Source: Pleurotus djamor (lineage: Eukaryota > Basidiomycota > Agaricomycetes > Agaricales > Pleurotaceae). Taken from it: DNA of 64,000 bases. The translations under genes were made by a program, and so were the position numbers. Under the pieces are notes generated by a model that worked only from the letters and a program-made list of their open reading frames with translations, was not told where the DNA came from and did no database searches. Of the stretch, positions 20,995-32,029 are shown one piece after another. Position 1 is the first letter of the stretch. Every line of letters begins with the position of its first letter. The DNA lies in contig JAPEVF010000152.1 in the NCBI GenBank assembly GCA_029747585.1, positions 1-64,000 on the forward strand. The letters run 5' to 3'.

Positions 20995-23853
20995 CTACTT
21001 TTTCACCGTCCTCAGTTGAGCACGAAGGTTATTGTTCTCTTCTTGCATAGAGGTTAATTCATCCATGAGGGCGATGCGTTGGGTTTGCTCTGTAGTGGCC
21101 ATGGCTTCGATCTGGTCTTCAGCAGCTTTGAGAGCAGCTTTAGCCTCGGCAAGCTGTGTCTCGAGTTGACGCTTGACCAACTCTGGTGCGTTAGCAGCTT
21201 CCTCCGCCAAGTTCAGAGCTCGTGCGCTAAGTGTGTTGTTCGCATCTGTCAGCTGACGACATGTCTCTGCTTGTTCAGATGCCTGGGCTTCGATCTCGCG
21301 CTTTTCAGCGGAAAGTCGTTCAACAACTTCCTGAAGCCTCTGAACCTCCTCTTGCCTATGATATCCAAACATGTTAGCTTTCCACACGGTAAGAACGTTC
21401 ACTTGGATGGCTTACATCAAAGCATGTTGAGTAGCGTAAGACATGTTCCGATCTTCGAGCGTCTTGACTTGTTTTTGATAGGTCTCCAACGCCATGTTGC
21501 TCTCCTGGGCAAGCTTCTGCGCGCGTTCGGCGTTCTTCTTCAACAGATCATGCGCCTGAGCGAATCTCAGGAGTCTCTCGATCAGGGCACGATCATCCTG
21601 GACTAGAGCTTGCACACGTGCAGCGAACGCTTCGATCGTGAAGGAAGTATGGTTGGCAGATGGCAATGCCCTATTCGTACTGGGATTGGCGGCATTGGGG
21701 TCATACAGAGTCTTCAACGAACGAACATCAAGATCTGACAAAGACGATACGGCTCCACCGACAGGGCTACCAGGCGTAGGAGACCCAGTACGGAATTGGC
21801 GGTTGTTCGTAAATCGGGCGGCACGAGCTTCGGCAGATGGAAGGGTAGACCACAAAGGCATCAAGATTGCCATCATTCTCGCGGCTTCCCCTTGTAAATC
21901 TGGCAAAGATGATGTTGATGTCGTCGGTGACAAAGGACCACGGGAACCTTGTTGACTGGGCGGTCGTTCCTAATAATACATATCAGATATCATGACAGAG
22001 CAAAAGGACGCCGAAACACACCTTTAAGCGAGACTCCAAATTCCTGATTTCCCGCCTTGCATCCTCGCGCTCTTTGCGAGCGTCCTCGATATCCCTGACC
22101 AATACTTCCCGCTTATCCAGGCCAGACCTAACGTCTTCTTCGAGCTTCCGTCGGAGACTATTCCATTCCTCCTTCGCGGTTTCATGCTCGGCTACTTTGG
22201 CTTGAATACTATCTAGGTGTATTCCGACACTTTGTAGCAGGCCGATGAGCGACGGATCTCTGGAAAATAACGGGATGTCGTGCTTTTGCATCAAGTCTCT
22301 GACGGTCAGATAACCGTCATCGAGCTCTTGACTAGCTTTTTGCAGAGTAGCCTGGTCTTCTTCCCTCAGCCGTTCAGTTTCCTCCTGCAGTCGAGCTAGA
22401 TCATCCATCCTGTCCGCTTCCATGTCCCCTTTGTCCCTCTCCCATGTTGCACGCTCAGCCTCCCATTGCGCCTTCAGATTTTGTATCTCAGCCTCCTTCG
22501 TTTGCAAAAGTCGGGTTACTTCCTCGCCATCAACCTGCCCTTTACGACTTTCCACCTCATGCAACTGAGACCTCAGTACATCGACCTCTCTAGACCTGCT
22601 CTCGAGCACCGCCCGTTCCTGCTCCCACGCATTCCTCTCCACCAACAATTCCTCCAATTGTTCATCCTTCGTGGGAATCTCCTCCCGTAGCGTAGCAATC
22701 GTTTCCTCCGCTTCCTGGAGTTCCAGACCGAGCATGGTTTCGACTTCTTGTTTTTCCAGCCGAAGCATCGAGAGTTCTCTAGTCATTTCGGCCTGTTTAC
22801 GACTAGCGGCATTGAGGGAATCCGTTGCCGCCTTGAGCTTCTCTTCCAGTGAAGATATCTCAGTAGCGGCGGATGAGAGGGAAAGACGTCGTCGAGGGAC
22901 GACAGATTCAGCGTGGCCAGCAAAGTAGTGTGCTCCATCAAACTTCGGTCGAGACCGTGAGGACGATGAAACACCGGTCATAGACGATGAGGTAGGACTC
23001 ATTGGAGCGGGCGTATCGTAACCAGAGTCTGACGAGCCGCCAATGAACTGGGGTGTCATTTTCTTCTCCATGCTGCGTACAGAGATGCTGAGCACGGCAG
23101 CACGATGCTCCATCAGTTTCTTGTGCACCTCGTTCGCCCGCTCAGACAGTCGCCAGAGTTCCGTTTGCGCAGCGTCCACGCGGCGGTTGGCAGAATCTAG
23201 TTGATCGTCCGTTTGTTTCGACATTTTCTTGCTGCTGGCATTGACTTTGGACAATGAAACGGCAGCATCGCGGATTTTAGTCTCGAGTGCCAACTTCTTA
23301 TTGAGAGCCACGAGCTTAGCCGTCAAAGCTTGTTGTTCCTAGCTCGACGTGAGGTTTTATTTGTCGAGAATGCTGTCAAACATACCCTCTTGAGTTCCTC
23401 AACTTCTTCGGCTCCCAAGATGTCAAATGCACGACTGTCCACTACCGCTTCGCTGGCCAGCAAGCTGATGAGCAGTTCATCTTTCGTATTGAGCTCCGTT
23501 GCGGGATTCCGCCGCTCCGAACCCGTCGATCGTCGCTGCGGTGGTACACGTGATGGAGATGGCGAAGAAGAAGCCGGCGTTGGGATACTCGAGGTATACG
23601 GCGGTGTCCGAGGCAGATCGTCGGCTGGGATGCTAACCTGCGATCTATTCCGTTCCTTCTTGAGAAACAACGCGGCCGTTGACGTCTTTGGACTCCCCGA
23701 AGAACTCGTGGCCGGTGGAGACTGCGAGGGTTGAGGAGGCCATGAGGGTCCCTTCAGCGGGACTATTAAAGGTGCCGACGGGGACTCTGGCTCTGGAGGT
23801 TGTTGAGGTAGTTGCACAGCAGTCCCTCCCAGAAACCTGCGGACGCCATTCAT
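20995..23853 (-). CDS. Up-regulated during septation (USP) domain coiled-coil protein
   Basis: Coding-order exons 23853-23386, 23338-22022, 21969-21416, 21355-20995 give 899 aa. The N-terminal 110 residues are Pro/Ser-rich. The USP domain then begins at TKDELLISLLASEAVVDSRAF and runs through the EVEELKREQQALTAKL heptads. Most of the rest is predicted coiled coil, rich in Glu, Lys, Arg and Leu without Pro, with a Ser-rich break and a second coiled coil to the C-terminus (RAQLRTVKK). The family is linked to septum formation in fission yeast (established for the domain). The role here is inferred only. A structural or cytoskeletal adaptor is likely. Confidence 0.85.
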
Positions 23854-24218
23854 CGTCGCCGACGTGCGATGCGACGAGGAAGAGGAAGAGAGATTATGGT
23901 GACAACAAAAGTGCGGAAGCAATTGCTAAGTCACCCATCCCTTGGGCTACGTCGGCGGCGGTCCCACGGTCAGTGTGTATTTCCCACAGTCAGTAAACAT
24001 TCCTCCTCAATCATTATTTTCTCGTGTGAGCTGGCTATCACGGTCTCTACGCATGAGTTAAGTAAGAATTCACTGCGGAGGTCGTGCTCTCCCGTCATCG
24101 GACGATGCTGAGTCCTGACTCCTGAGGGCATGCGAGCCTTGAGGAGGGGGGCTCTGAGGATCATTGCACTCGAGTAAACAGAGTAAGTATTTCAACCGGC
24201 TGTACTCTACAGCCTGTA
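23854..24218. other. promoter region of the USP-domain gene
   Basis: Lies upstream of the minus-strand septation gene and downstream of the next minus-strand gene. No gene was seen in either direction. Confidence 0.45.
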
Positions 24219-25517
24219 CTACAACCAGTGGTCGTCACCTGCAATGCCCTCTTGCCACCAGCTGAAAGAATTCAGCTCCCCGTTTTTGCGCAACGCTTCT
24301 ATGCGAACTGCGTCTTCCAATACGTATGGTCTTGGGTTGGTAAGGATAGAGATGTCAGAGAACGGGTATGATTCGCAGCGAGATTCGACCATCTCAGCCA
24401 AAAGTCCATCAGGAAGATCTGGGTCGTCCGGGAGCGATTTTTCAAGGGTGAGGTGCGTTATGTACGGACAAAGCGGCTCGTCGAGTGTTTCCGGCGAGAC
24501 GGTCATCGCTGTGACGATAGCCTCATCGAAACACGGCGCTTCCTCGATCTCCAAGGACGTCAAGCTACCAGAAACGAGTCGGAGCAAGACAAGTAATTGT
24601 TCTGATGAGATGTCAACACCCCGGAAAGTAAGCGAGGTCAATGCCTTTTGGTTGGTCCGAAAGAAAGACTTCATCACAGGAAATAGTTCTTGTCGAAAAC
24701 TTCTTTGTTCATAGTAATCGTCTTCAGGACCATATGGGCTCTTAATGCACATTCGTAGAGATGCAAGGTTTCGAGCGCGAAGGTGTCGGAACAGCGATGT
24801 GAAAGCGTCTGGTGTCCCTTTGATATCCAGGCGGGTAAGCCGATGCGCCGTTACGCGTTCGCCTTCATACGGTGGGTCGAAGCGTGATATGACCTTCGCA
24901 CTGAACGCAGACAGGGATGTGCATCGATTCAGGAGGTCAAGGCATGTCGTAGAGGAGACAACGGCACCGCGCGTTTTGAGCGTGATCTCGTAGAGTTGTG
25001 CCCATGGCAGTGGGTAACGCAGAAAGCGTCTGGAGGTACCACTCCAAGTAAATGTTCTCAGATTACGAAACTGAGAGGGGAGCAATGGAGGCAGGGATTC
25101 GCTCTTCCTCTTGAGTTCGAGGCACATAAGGCGCTCGCGATCATCCAAGTCCTCGAGATCAGCTTCGTCATCCGTGGTATAGCAGTCCTCGTCCATGTCA
25201 AAATGGGGATCAGCAGGGACCTCGATATCCAGATCCCGTGCATGACAAACGATCGCTCGGAGGGCTCGGAGGGTTTCGATGGGTACATTTACCCTACGAA
25301 ACCCATAGTTGTAATCCGGAAACTCTGAGGCCAGATCGAGTTTGAGTGGTTGAGTACTTGAGCGTTCTACCCATCGCTGTAGCGTGCGGAGAGGAGGGGA
25401 GCAATATCCATCATCTTGGGAGATCTTGGGAGATACGAAGATGTCCAACTTTTCTTCCGTCAATTCAGAGGTGTCGCGATATGTGATTATCAATGGGAGG
25501 CGTTGGCGGGATGACAT
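24219..25517 (-). CDS. F-box/LRR-like family protein lacking the F-box (paralogue A)
   Basis: Single exon, 432 aa from the ATG at 25515-25517. An in-frame ATG at 25616 would add 33 unrelated residues. The sequence has the C-terminal leucine-rich-like pattern of Agaricomycete F-box proteins: SPPLRTLQRWVERS, SLPPLLPSQFRNLRTFTW, RFLRYPLPWAQLYEITL, MVESRCESYPFSDI. It starts at the segment after the F-box; the F-box itself is missing and I found none upstream. It is a close paralogue of the gene at 27988-29274, sharing an acidic YTTDDEADLEDLDDRER insert, and a more distant one of 25952-27250. A substrate-recognition role without SCF docking is possible but unproven. Confidence 0.75.
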   Translation of the reverse strand: MSSRQRLPLIITYRDTSELTEEKLDIFVSPKISQDDGYCSPPLRTLQRWVERSSTQPLKLDLASEFPDYNYGFRRVNVPIETLRALRAIVCHARDLDIEVPADPHFDMDEDCYTTDDEADLEDLDDRERLMCLELKRKSESLPPLLPSQFRNLRTFTWSGTSRRFLRYPLPWAQLYEITLKTRGAVVSSTTCLDLLNRCTSLSAFSAKVISRFDPPYEGERVTAHRLTRLDIKGTPDAFTSLFRHLRARNLASLRMCIKSPYGPEDDYYEQRSFRQELFPVMKSFFRTNQKALTSLTFRGVDISSEQLLVLLRLVSGSLTSLEIEEAPCFDEAIVTAMTVSPETLDEPLCPYITHLTLEKSLPDDPDLPDGLLAEMVESRCESYPFSDISILTNPRPYVLEDAVRIEALRKNGELNSFSWWQEGIAGDDHWL

Positions 25518-25951
25518 GTCCAGCGGACAGGCAATGAACTTGCAATTGGGAAATGGAGACAATCTGGAGTAACAAAGCGAATGGAGAGAAAAAGTCAAAT
25601 ATGCATCCGAAGACAACCATGTGATAAATTAATCTTTCATCCCGGATGAGTATTCCAGTTAGCCCAAGCTTGAACGTCAACATAGATACACGTTCGTGTG
25701 CAAGGCAAACAGTGACGTGTTGGCAGCATATGTTGGCCTTCCGCACGAGTCTGAGTCTGAGCCTCTGAGGATCTGCACGTCTGAGGTTACGCACGTAGGC
25801 GAATGAACAGGTGATAACCAACTCGACCAGAGAAATGCTACAGGAGTCGCTCCTAAGCAGTCCATGATATTAGCCTGTACAACTGGGAGACACCAGTTGA
25901 GATACATGAAGGTCGATATGAGTGTGGGCGGTAAAGAGGGTTGATGACAGT
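25518..25951. other. spacer between F-box-like paralogues
   Basis: 5' region of paralogue A. Minus-strand frames are open here but show no family similarity, including no F-box. Confidence 0.4.
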
Positions 25952-27250
25952 TTATCCAGAGAAAAATCGGAGAAAACTCAGCTTTCCGCTCAACTCCAGC
26001 GCTCGCAAGCGCAGTGCATCGTCTGATTCAGGATGAGATAGCTCGAAAGGTAGGCTGGTGCTGGACATTGGGGATACCTCAGCACGAGATTCCACCATTC
26101 TAGCGACCCAACCGTCGGGTATATCGGTCAGGAAGGATTGAAACTTGAATTCTGATAGAATAGGGCAGAGTGGTATGGGTGCGTCCGGAAACACTGTCAT
26201 CGCAGAAATGATATTTTTATCGACGCAAGGTCCCCTTTGCAGATCAAGGACTCTCAAAGAAGGAACGAGTTGTAGGAGATGAAGCAACTGAGGTGGAGGG
26301 ATATCGATACGGGAAAGATGGAGTGCCCGTAAAGTGTCGTGGTTGGCTTTGAAGAGGGACGTCAGGCGTAGGATCAGCTCTGGGAAGATGATTTCTGGTT
26401 GATCAACGGCTTCATCGTATGGGTCGCGTTCAGACAGCGATAGGTCTGCCAAACCGCAGATTTCCGTCTCCTCAAAAAAGGACTTGAACGCGTAAGGGGT
26501 GCCACCGAGGTCTAGCTCGGCGAGGCTGCACTCGATGATTGCTCCATCGTAGACGGGACCAAAGTCATCAATGATGTTGGCACTGAAAGTTTTCAACGTG
26601 GTACAGCGTTTGACCATATCTAGGCAAGTCTTTGTATTGAGGATAGCCCCATCATACGCCTCTAGTGAGACCTCTTCGAGTTGGGACCACGGTAATGGGT
26701 ATTGGGTGAAGCGCGTAGACGAACCGTACCATGAAAATCGCTTCAACACGGCAAAATTCGAAGGCAGCAAGGGGCCCAAGGATTTCAAGTTGTGCTTCAG
26801 TTCCGAGCGGTCCATCGATGAGCGTACACCGATGGGCGTCTGAATCTGAAAGTACAAAGCCTCTGCATGACAGACGATCTCGCGGAGAACTTTCAAGGTT
26901 TCAAGAGGCAGAGGTTCTCGGAATCCAAGCTTGTATTCCGGTAAATGGGAGGTTAAAGCAACAGTCAAAGGCTGAGGCCCCGCGCGTTCTACCCAGATCT
27001 GCAAGGTTTCCAGAGGTGGAGAACAGCATCCGTTGGATGAGAACAAGATTGGAAGGTTAGACCAAAGGCGTGAATGTGTGATGATGATCTGCCTCCATAG
27101 TCGACACACCGCACTCAGTCGCCATGGAAGAATGCCATACGTTGAGGAGAAGATGCGAGATGTAGGCTTTGATCCTTCCTTGACGTGGCATGCCACAAAG
27201 GAGAATATCTGCGCAAGTAGTTCAGTGGGGAGAGCTGATATATTTGAAGT
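25952..27250 (-). CDS. F-box protein with LRR-like C-terminus (paralogue B), 5' exon missing
   Basis: Reads as one long exon of 432 codons ending at a stop at 25952. It carries the F-box at its start, ISALPTELLAQIFSFV, then WRLSAVCRLWRQIIITHSRLWSNLP. This is the helical Skp1-binding motif typical of Agaricomycete F-box-like genes. LRR-like repeats follow. There is no ATG in frame before the F-box. A good acceptor (AATCAG, ending at 27251) shows that a short upstream exon with the start codon exists but is not identified. Likely a substrate adaptor of an SCF ubiquitin ligase (family knowledge). Adjacent to F-box-less paralogues A and C. Confidence 0.75.
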   Translation of the reverse strand, partial: TSNISALPTELLAQIFSFVACHVKEGSKPTSRIFSSTYGILPWRLSAVCRLWRQIIITHSRLWSNLPILFSSNGCCSPPLETLQIWVERAGPQPLTVALTSHLPEYKLGFREPLPLETLKVLREIVCHAEALYFQIQTPIGVRSSMDRSELKHNLKSLGPLLPSNFAVLKRFSWYGSSTRFTQYPLPWSQLEEVSLEAYDGAILNTKTCLDMVKRCTTLKTFSANIIDDFGPVYDGAIIECSLAELDLGGTPYAFKSFFEETEICGLADLSLSERDPYDEAVDQPEIIFPELILRLTSLFKANHDTLRALHLSRIDIPPPQLLHLLQLVPSLRVLDLQRGPCVDKNIISAMTVFPDAPIPLCPILSEFKFQSFLTDIPDGWVARMVESRAEVSPMSSTSLPFELSHPESDDALRLRALELSGKLSFLRFFSG

Positions 27251-27987
27251 CTGATTCTCAGGGACGGCCTACGTATACAGTTAACATTGCTTCGAAATAT
27301 TATGTGAAATGAAGAATGAACGAACATGCAGCATGATGGATAGGCTCTGTAGAATATAGGCAGCGGTAGGCTCGAATTCCAGACTCTATTACGGGGGATG
27401 AATCGATGACAGCCGATCCTCTTTGTAACTTGTAAGGCCGCGGTCGGTTGGCGACAGGTTGTGACTGGTTCCAAACAACTTTAGATTGGAGTGGAATTAG
27501 CGCTTGCTGAGCGCTTGAACATCCTGACATTATTCCTGTGCCTCAGGAGTCGAATGGTTCCAACTTTGGTCAAGTGACTCGTCGCCTTTCAAGATTTTCA
27601 ACGGAGGGACTGCGCCTACTGGACTCGTAATTTGTCATGTATAGACTTGCTCCGGTACAACAACTGTTTTCTTGACCGTCGCGTTGCCGTCGTGCTTAAA
27701 CTTGTTGACTTGTTGGATAGTCACACTCACTTGTGGCTCACCCTATCTTCGAGTACGTCTTCAAGCCGCTTTTGCGTAATAAGTACTCAACCGTTCCAGA
27801 GCCTGTTCCTATCCACGTCGTCGGCAGCTTCACTGACTCGGCAAATGTGTACGTATAGATGTGACCTTACTGCACAAGAGAGAGTAATTATAGATGATTA
27901 TCACACGGCTTAAAATCTCTGAAAATTCGAGTCCTTCGAGCTCTCAAGTTCTCACCCCGGATCGCTTTCATTCCTCGATCTCTAAAA
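27251..27987. other. divergent spacer between F-box-like paralogues B and C
   Basis: Must hold the first exon and promoter of paralogue B and the promoter of paralogue C. A minus-strand frame at 27115-27474 is open but out of frame with B and shows no recognisable domain. Confidence 0.4.
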
Positions 27988-29274
27988 ATGACATCCCGCT
28001 CAGAAGTCATGCAATATTTCTTTCCGCCGTTGAAAGACAAGCTGACTACTACCGTCTCTGCAAGGTTCTCTCGAGATGACGGATGCTGTTCCCCTCCTCG
28101 CGACGCACTACAGCAATGGATGGAACGCACAAACGCTCAACCGTTCAAATTCCTGTTAGCCTCCGATTTCCCGGACTACGATTGCGGGTTTCGTAGTGTG
28201 GACGTACCCATCGAAACGCTCAAACTTCTTCGCGCGATGGTTTGTCGCGCTGAGGATCTGGAGATTCGGGTGCCTACTGATCCTGGTTTTGATCAAAATG
28301 AGGGCTACTACACCACGGATGATGAAGCGGAGCTTGAGGATCTGGAAGAGCGCGAACGTCGTACGCGACTTGCACTGAAGAAGAAAAGCGCATCCCTGCC
28401 CCCATTACTCCCCTCTGATTTTCGTCACCTCACGCATCTGACTTGGCAAGGACATTCCAGACGATTTTTGCGGTATCCACTTCCCTGGGCACAGCTCAAA
28501 CATATCTCGCTCAAAGGGCGCGGTGCTGTCATCTCCTCTCAGACTTGCCTCGAGCTCCTGAAGCAGTGCACCTCCATCACTGGGTTCGATGCGAAAGTTA
28601 TATCATCCCCCATCAAGCCGCCTTACCAAGGGGAACGTGTGGACGCACCTCAGCTTACACATCTGGATGTCGAAGGGGCACCAAACGCCTTCACCTCACT
28701 GTTCCTGCACCTTGATGCTCGACATTTAACATCCCTGCGAATGGCCATAGCAAGTCCGTATGGCCCTGAAGACAATTACTACAAGCGAAGCACTTTCCAA
28801 GAGGAACTCTTCCCTGCAATGAATTCCTTCCTCCAGGCCAGCCAAGACACGTTGGAGTCACTCTCATTTCGGGGCGTCAAGATTTCATCCGAGCAGCTAC
28901 TTTTGTTGCTTCGGCTCGTTTCAAATAGCCTGACTGCGCTGGAAATCGATGGGTCGCCGTGTTTTGACGGGGCTATTGTCACAGCGATGACGGTCTCATC
29001 TGAAGCACCAGCTGAGCCGCTTTGCCTTCGCCTGTCGCACCTTACTCTGGAAAAGTCTCTTCCAGATGACCCTGATTTACCTGATGGGCTGTTGGCAGAA
29101 ATGGTAGAGTCACGCTGCAAGTCATACCCGTTTTCCGAAATCTCTATCCTTACCAACCCGAGACCATACATTTTGGGGGATGCCGTTCGCATAGAATCAC
29201 TGCACAAACGTGGAAAACTGAAGTCTTTTAGCTGGTGGCAAGAAGGAATCCGGAGTGATGACGATTGGTTTTGA
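27988..29274 (+). CDS. F-box/LRR-like family protein lacking the F-box (paralogue C)
   Basis: Single exon, 428 aa. It is alignable along its full length with paralogue A: SPPRDALQQWMER, DFPDYDCGFRSVDVPIETL, YTTDDEAELEDLEERER, SLPPLLPSDFRHLTHLTW, RFLRYPLPWAQL, and the shared tail SFSWWQEG. Like A, it starts just before the SPP..LQ.W.ER segment and has no F-box. It is inverted relative to A and B. Because two relatives lack the F-box at the same point, the loss probably came before their duplication. Function unknown. Confidence 0.75.
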   Translation: MTSRSEVMQYFFPPLKDKLTTTVSARFSRDDGCCSPPRDALQQWMERTNAQPFKFLLASDFPDYDCGFRSVDVPIETLKLLRAMVCRAEDLEIRVPTDPGFDQNEGYYTTDDEAELEDLEERERRTRLALKKKSASLPPLLPSDFRHLTHLTWQGHSRRFLRYPLPWAQLKHISLKGRGAVISSQTCLELLKQCTSITGFDAKVISSPIKPPYQGERVDAPQLTHLDVEGAPNAFTSLFLHLDARHLTSLRMAIASPYGPEDNYYKRSTFQEELFPAMNSFLQASQDTLESLSFRGVKISSEQLLLLLRLVSNSLTALEIDGSPCFDGAIVTAMTVSSEAPAEPLCLRLSHLTLEKSLPDDPDLPDGLLAEMVESRCKSYPFSEISILTNPRPYILGDAVRIESLHKRGKLKSFSWWQEGIRSDDDWF

Positions 29275-29445
29275 GATCATGAAGAGGTAGCGTATAGGGA
29301 CTTTCACTGTCAGGGCCTGGGGCCCGGGGAGCGATGCCTGTCGATTCTGCACGTGGCGTAATTTCCTTTTTAGTCATACTACGTCCAGAGTTTCTGCCGA
29401 CCAACTTCCGTCATCTCCTCCATTAACTTACTATGCTTCGAGCCA

Positions 29446-29452
29446 TATAAAA
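29446..29452 (+). promoter_or_regulatory. TATA box TATAAAA
   Basis: TATAAAA lies 51 bp before the MDM34 start codon. Confidence 0.45.
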
Positions 29453-29502
29453 TCCTAGAGCAACCCTTTCATACGCGCGAAGTGGTCATAAAAGCCCCCC
29501 TC

Positions 29503-31737
29503 ATGTCCTTTACATTCAACTGGCCAAGATTTTCGGATCAATTTCACTACGATGCAATCCAGATGCTCAACAATGCTCTCAACAAGGGCAACAAACCTCC
29601 TGTCATAGCGGACAGAATAGAGGTCATTGAGCTGGAGATGGGTACCCAGGTCTGTGGTGGTGTTGTCGGGAGAGAGAATTTCAGAGAAATTTACTAGGTC
29701 GTGTGCAGCCACCCGAATTGGAGATTCGTGATATTGGAGAGCTGACCATGGACCAATTCAGAGGAATATTTCGTCTGACTTATGCGGGGGATGCACATAT
29801 CGTCTTGAAAACGAAGGTTCAGGTGCGTCGGTTTTTGGGTGGAACGTTTTATCGGCGTTGACCATCACCGACAGGCAAACCCGTTGAATCACAAACAGCC
29901 TGACATTCACCTCATGACGGGGTCGCGTGGAATGTTGGCGGCAAAGCAACCTCTCGTTGTACCCATGCTACTCCGACTATCCCATTTCAAGCTGAATTCC
30001 TATGTTGTTCTCGTTGTTTCGAAACAAAAAGGTATCACGCTGGTATTCAAGACCGATCCCCTCCAAAATGTCGACATCAACAGCACGTTCGATTCCATCG
30101 CTGTCATCCAGAAATTTATCCAGCGCGAAATAGAGGGGCAGCTACGGCAGATGTTCAGGGAGGATCTACCAGGCATCATTCACCGTTTGAGTCAACAGTG
30201 GGTGAAGGCAAAGGTAGAGGCACCGTACTTGAAGCGACCTGGCCCAGCACCACACCCTCGCCCGTATGGAGCCCTCTCTGCGCCCGAACCATCGCTACCA
30301 CCGCTTTCTCCTAGCCCATCTGTGGCATCTCTTCCTCGACAGTACGCTGCCTCCGGGCGACGACCTCCTCCCCCTCGCTCAGTATCTGGTGTATCCATGA
30401 CTAGTACAAGTCATCATCGACACGCGCAACCTCCGTCTACTCCCGCTTCCCCACCTGAAGGCAACACAAGTACATTCCCGGACTTGGAGAACTTTGATCC
30501 CACCTATGGCTTAAGACCAGAGGGACTACCTACGAAGAGCCTCTTCCATGGCTTCGGTAGTCTCTTTACGCCAAATAAAGGATTGGCTGACCTCGCCGAG
30601 GAATCTAGTGACTTAGAGGAATCCGACGAAGGGATTGAACCATTTGATGTGGTTGACTGGAGAAACCCTCCACATCCCCCAACTCCACCTGATAGCGTAG
30701 CGGGCTTCGAAGATGACCGAACCGAATATGAGACTATTCCTGCTATCGGTGGCGGTACCGTTACTCGGCCTCGTGTCATTCACTCCCAATCTCCGGCTAC
30801 CACAGATTTTTCACCGCCCCGATTAGCGCCCAACTCGAGTCTGCCTGGTCGTTCAATGTCATATGATCGTTTCGTACCTCCGAGGAGTGCCGGTCTACCA
30901 ATGTCCGGATTTGCAACTCCTGGACTTTATTCAACACGAAGTCCATCCTTCTCATACTTCTCACCCGAGTTTATGGCACTGCGTCAGGAACAGCAGGGCG
31001 GTCACTTTACAGCATCAAGCTTTCCGGAGCTTTCCATTTCAACTCGTCTAGCTCAAGGCTTGCGTCCTACGACCCCCGATAGCCTGGAGACACAACCATC
31101 CCGATCGAGCATGGCCCACTCACTTGAAACACCACCTTCTTCCCATCCATCCGACGTCCCTTTGTCCGCTACCGAAGTCCCATCATCTCCCATCTACATG
31201 CGTAAGCCTACTTCCCGGCGCGGATCCATGTCCTCGGGCTCAGCACTCCCCGATCCTTTTACCAGCTCGGTGTTCTTATCATCCTCTCCACCAGAGTCTT
31301 CTGATCCCAAGATCGTCCTGAAACCCGCTTCCAGCAGTACGATCCATCAACTATCTACTTTGAGTCATTCAAACCACACGCTCTCGCCATACGTTCGTTC
31401 ATTGGAGCATTTCACCGTTCGGAGCGTCCCTCCGCGTGGTCTGGGACATCCAGGGCCTTCGTCTCTGCCTGACCGCCAGCCCGTCAAAGCTCGGCGCAAG
31501 CGGACTCACCGCCTAGGTAAAAAGAACCTCGCGGAAGCCTCTGGAACGGACTTGCCTGATATCTCGGCCCAGTCTCACAATTTGCCTCGCCTTCAATCCA
31601 TGTCTCACACACCACCGTCTGAATTCGATGTNGACGATATGGATACCTATTTCCGGACACGAGATGATTACGTACCTCTCTCCCCGACTATACATCCCTC
31701 ACATATACGGCGACGACAGCCTTATGACATCACATAG
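29503..31737 (+). CDS. MDM34: mitochondrial distribution and morphology protein 34 (ERMES subunit)
   Basis: Outer-membrane subunit of the ER-mitochondria encounter structure. It carries an SMP lipid-transfer domain. Exons 29503-29649, 29709-29822, 29875-31737 give 707 aa. The N-terminal signature [20 protein letters not shown] is characteristic of Mdm34. The SMP domain continues through [40 protein letters not shown] and [20 protein letters not shown], ending near [16 protein letters not shown] (about 205). The remaining 500 residues are Pro/Ser-rich and basic, longer than in yeast but usual in basidiomycetes. One N at 31632. Works with Mdm10, Mdm12 and Mmm1, none of which is in this window. 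Confidence 0.96.
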
Positions 31738-32029
31738 ACGTATTAGAACTTGTCTACCTGTCTGCAATCTCCTCTCATCCTATCCAACCTTATCGGACTC
31801 TTTCCTAGCTGCATATTCTACATCTTTGATACGCCACTCGCTTCCGCTAAGCATCTTCCCGTACCATGAATGGCGTTTACTTTTCCAAGTTTGTTATCTG
31901 CGTCCTCTGCATCAAATTTGACCTACTTAGCTGTGCTCGATCTCCCCATCTCACCGAATGCACCTTTCTGNACAATATATAACGTACGGGCTTCGAGTCA
32001 AGGTAAGTGATCAACCAATNCCAATGCAG

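Noticed and set aside
28779..29207. 142-codon minus-strand frame inside F-box-like paralogue C
   Set aside because: It mirrors the antisense of the coding gene, and the same antisense pattern appears opposite paralogue A, so it comes from codon bias.
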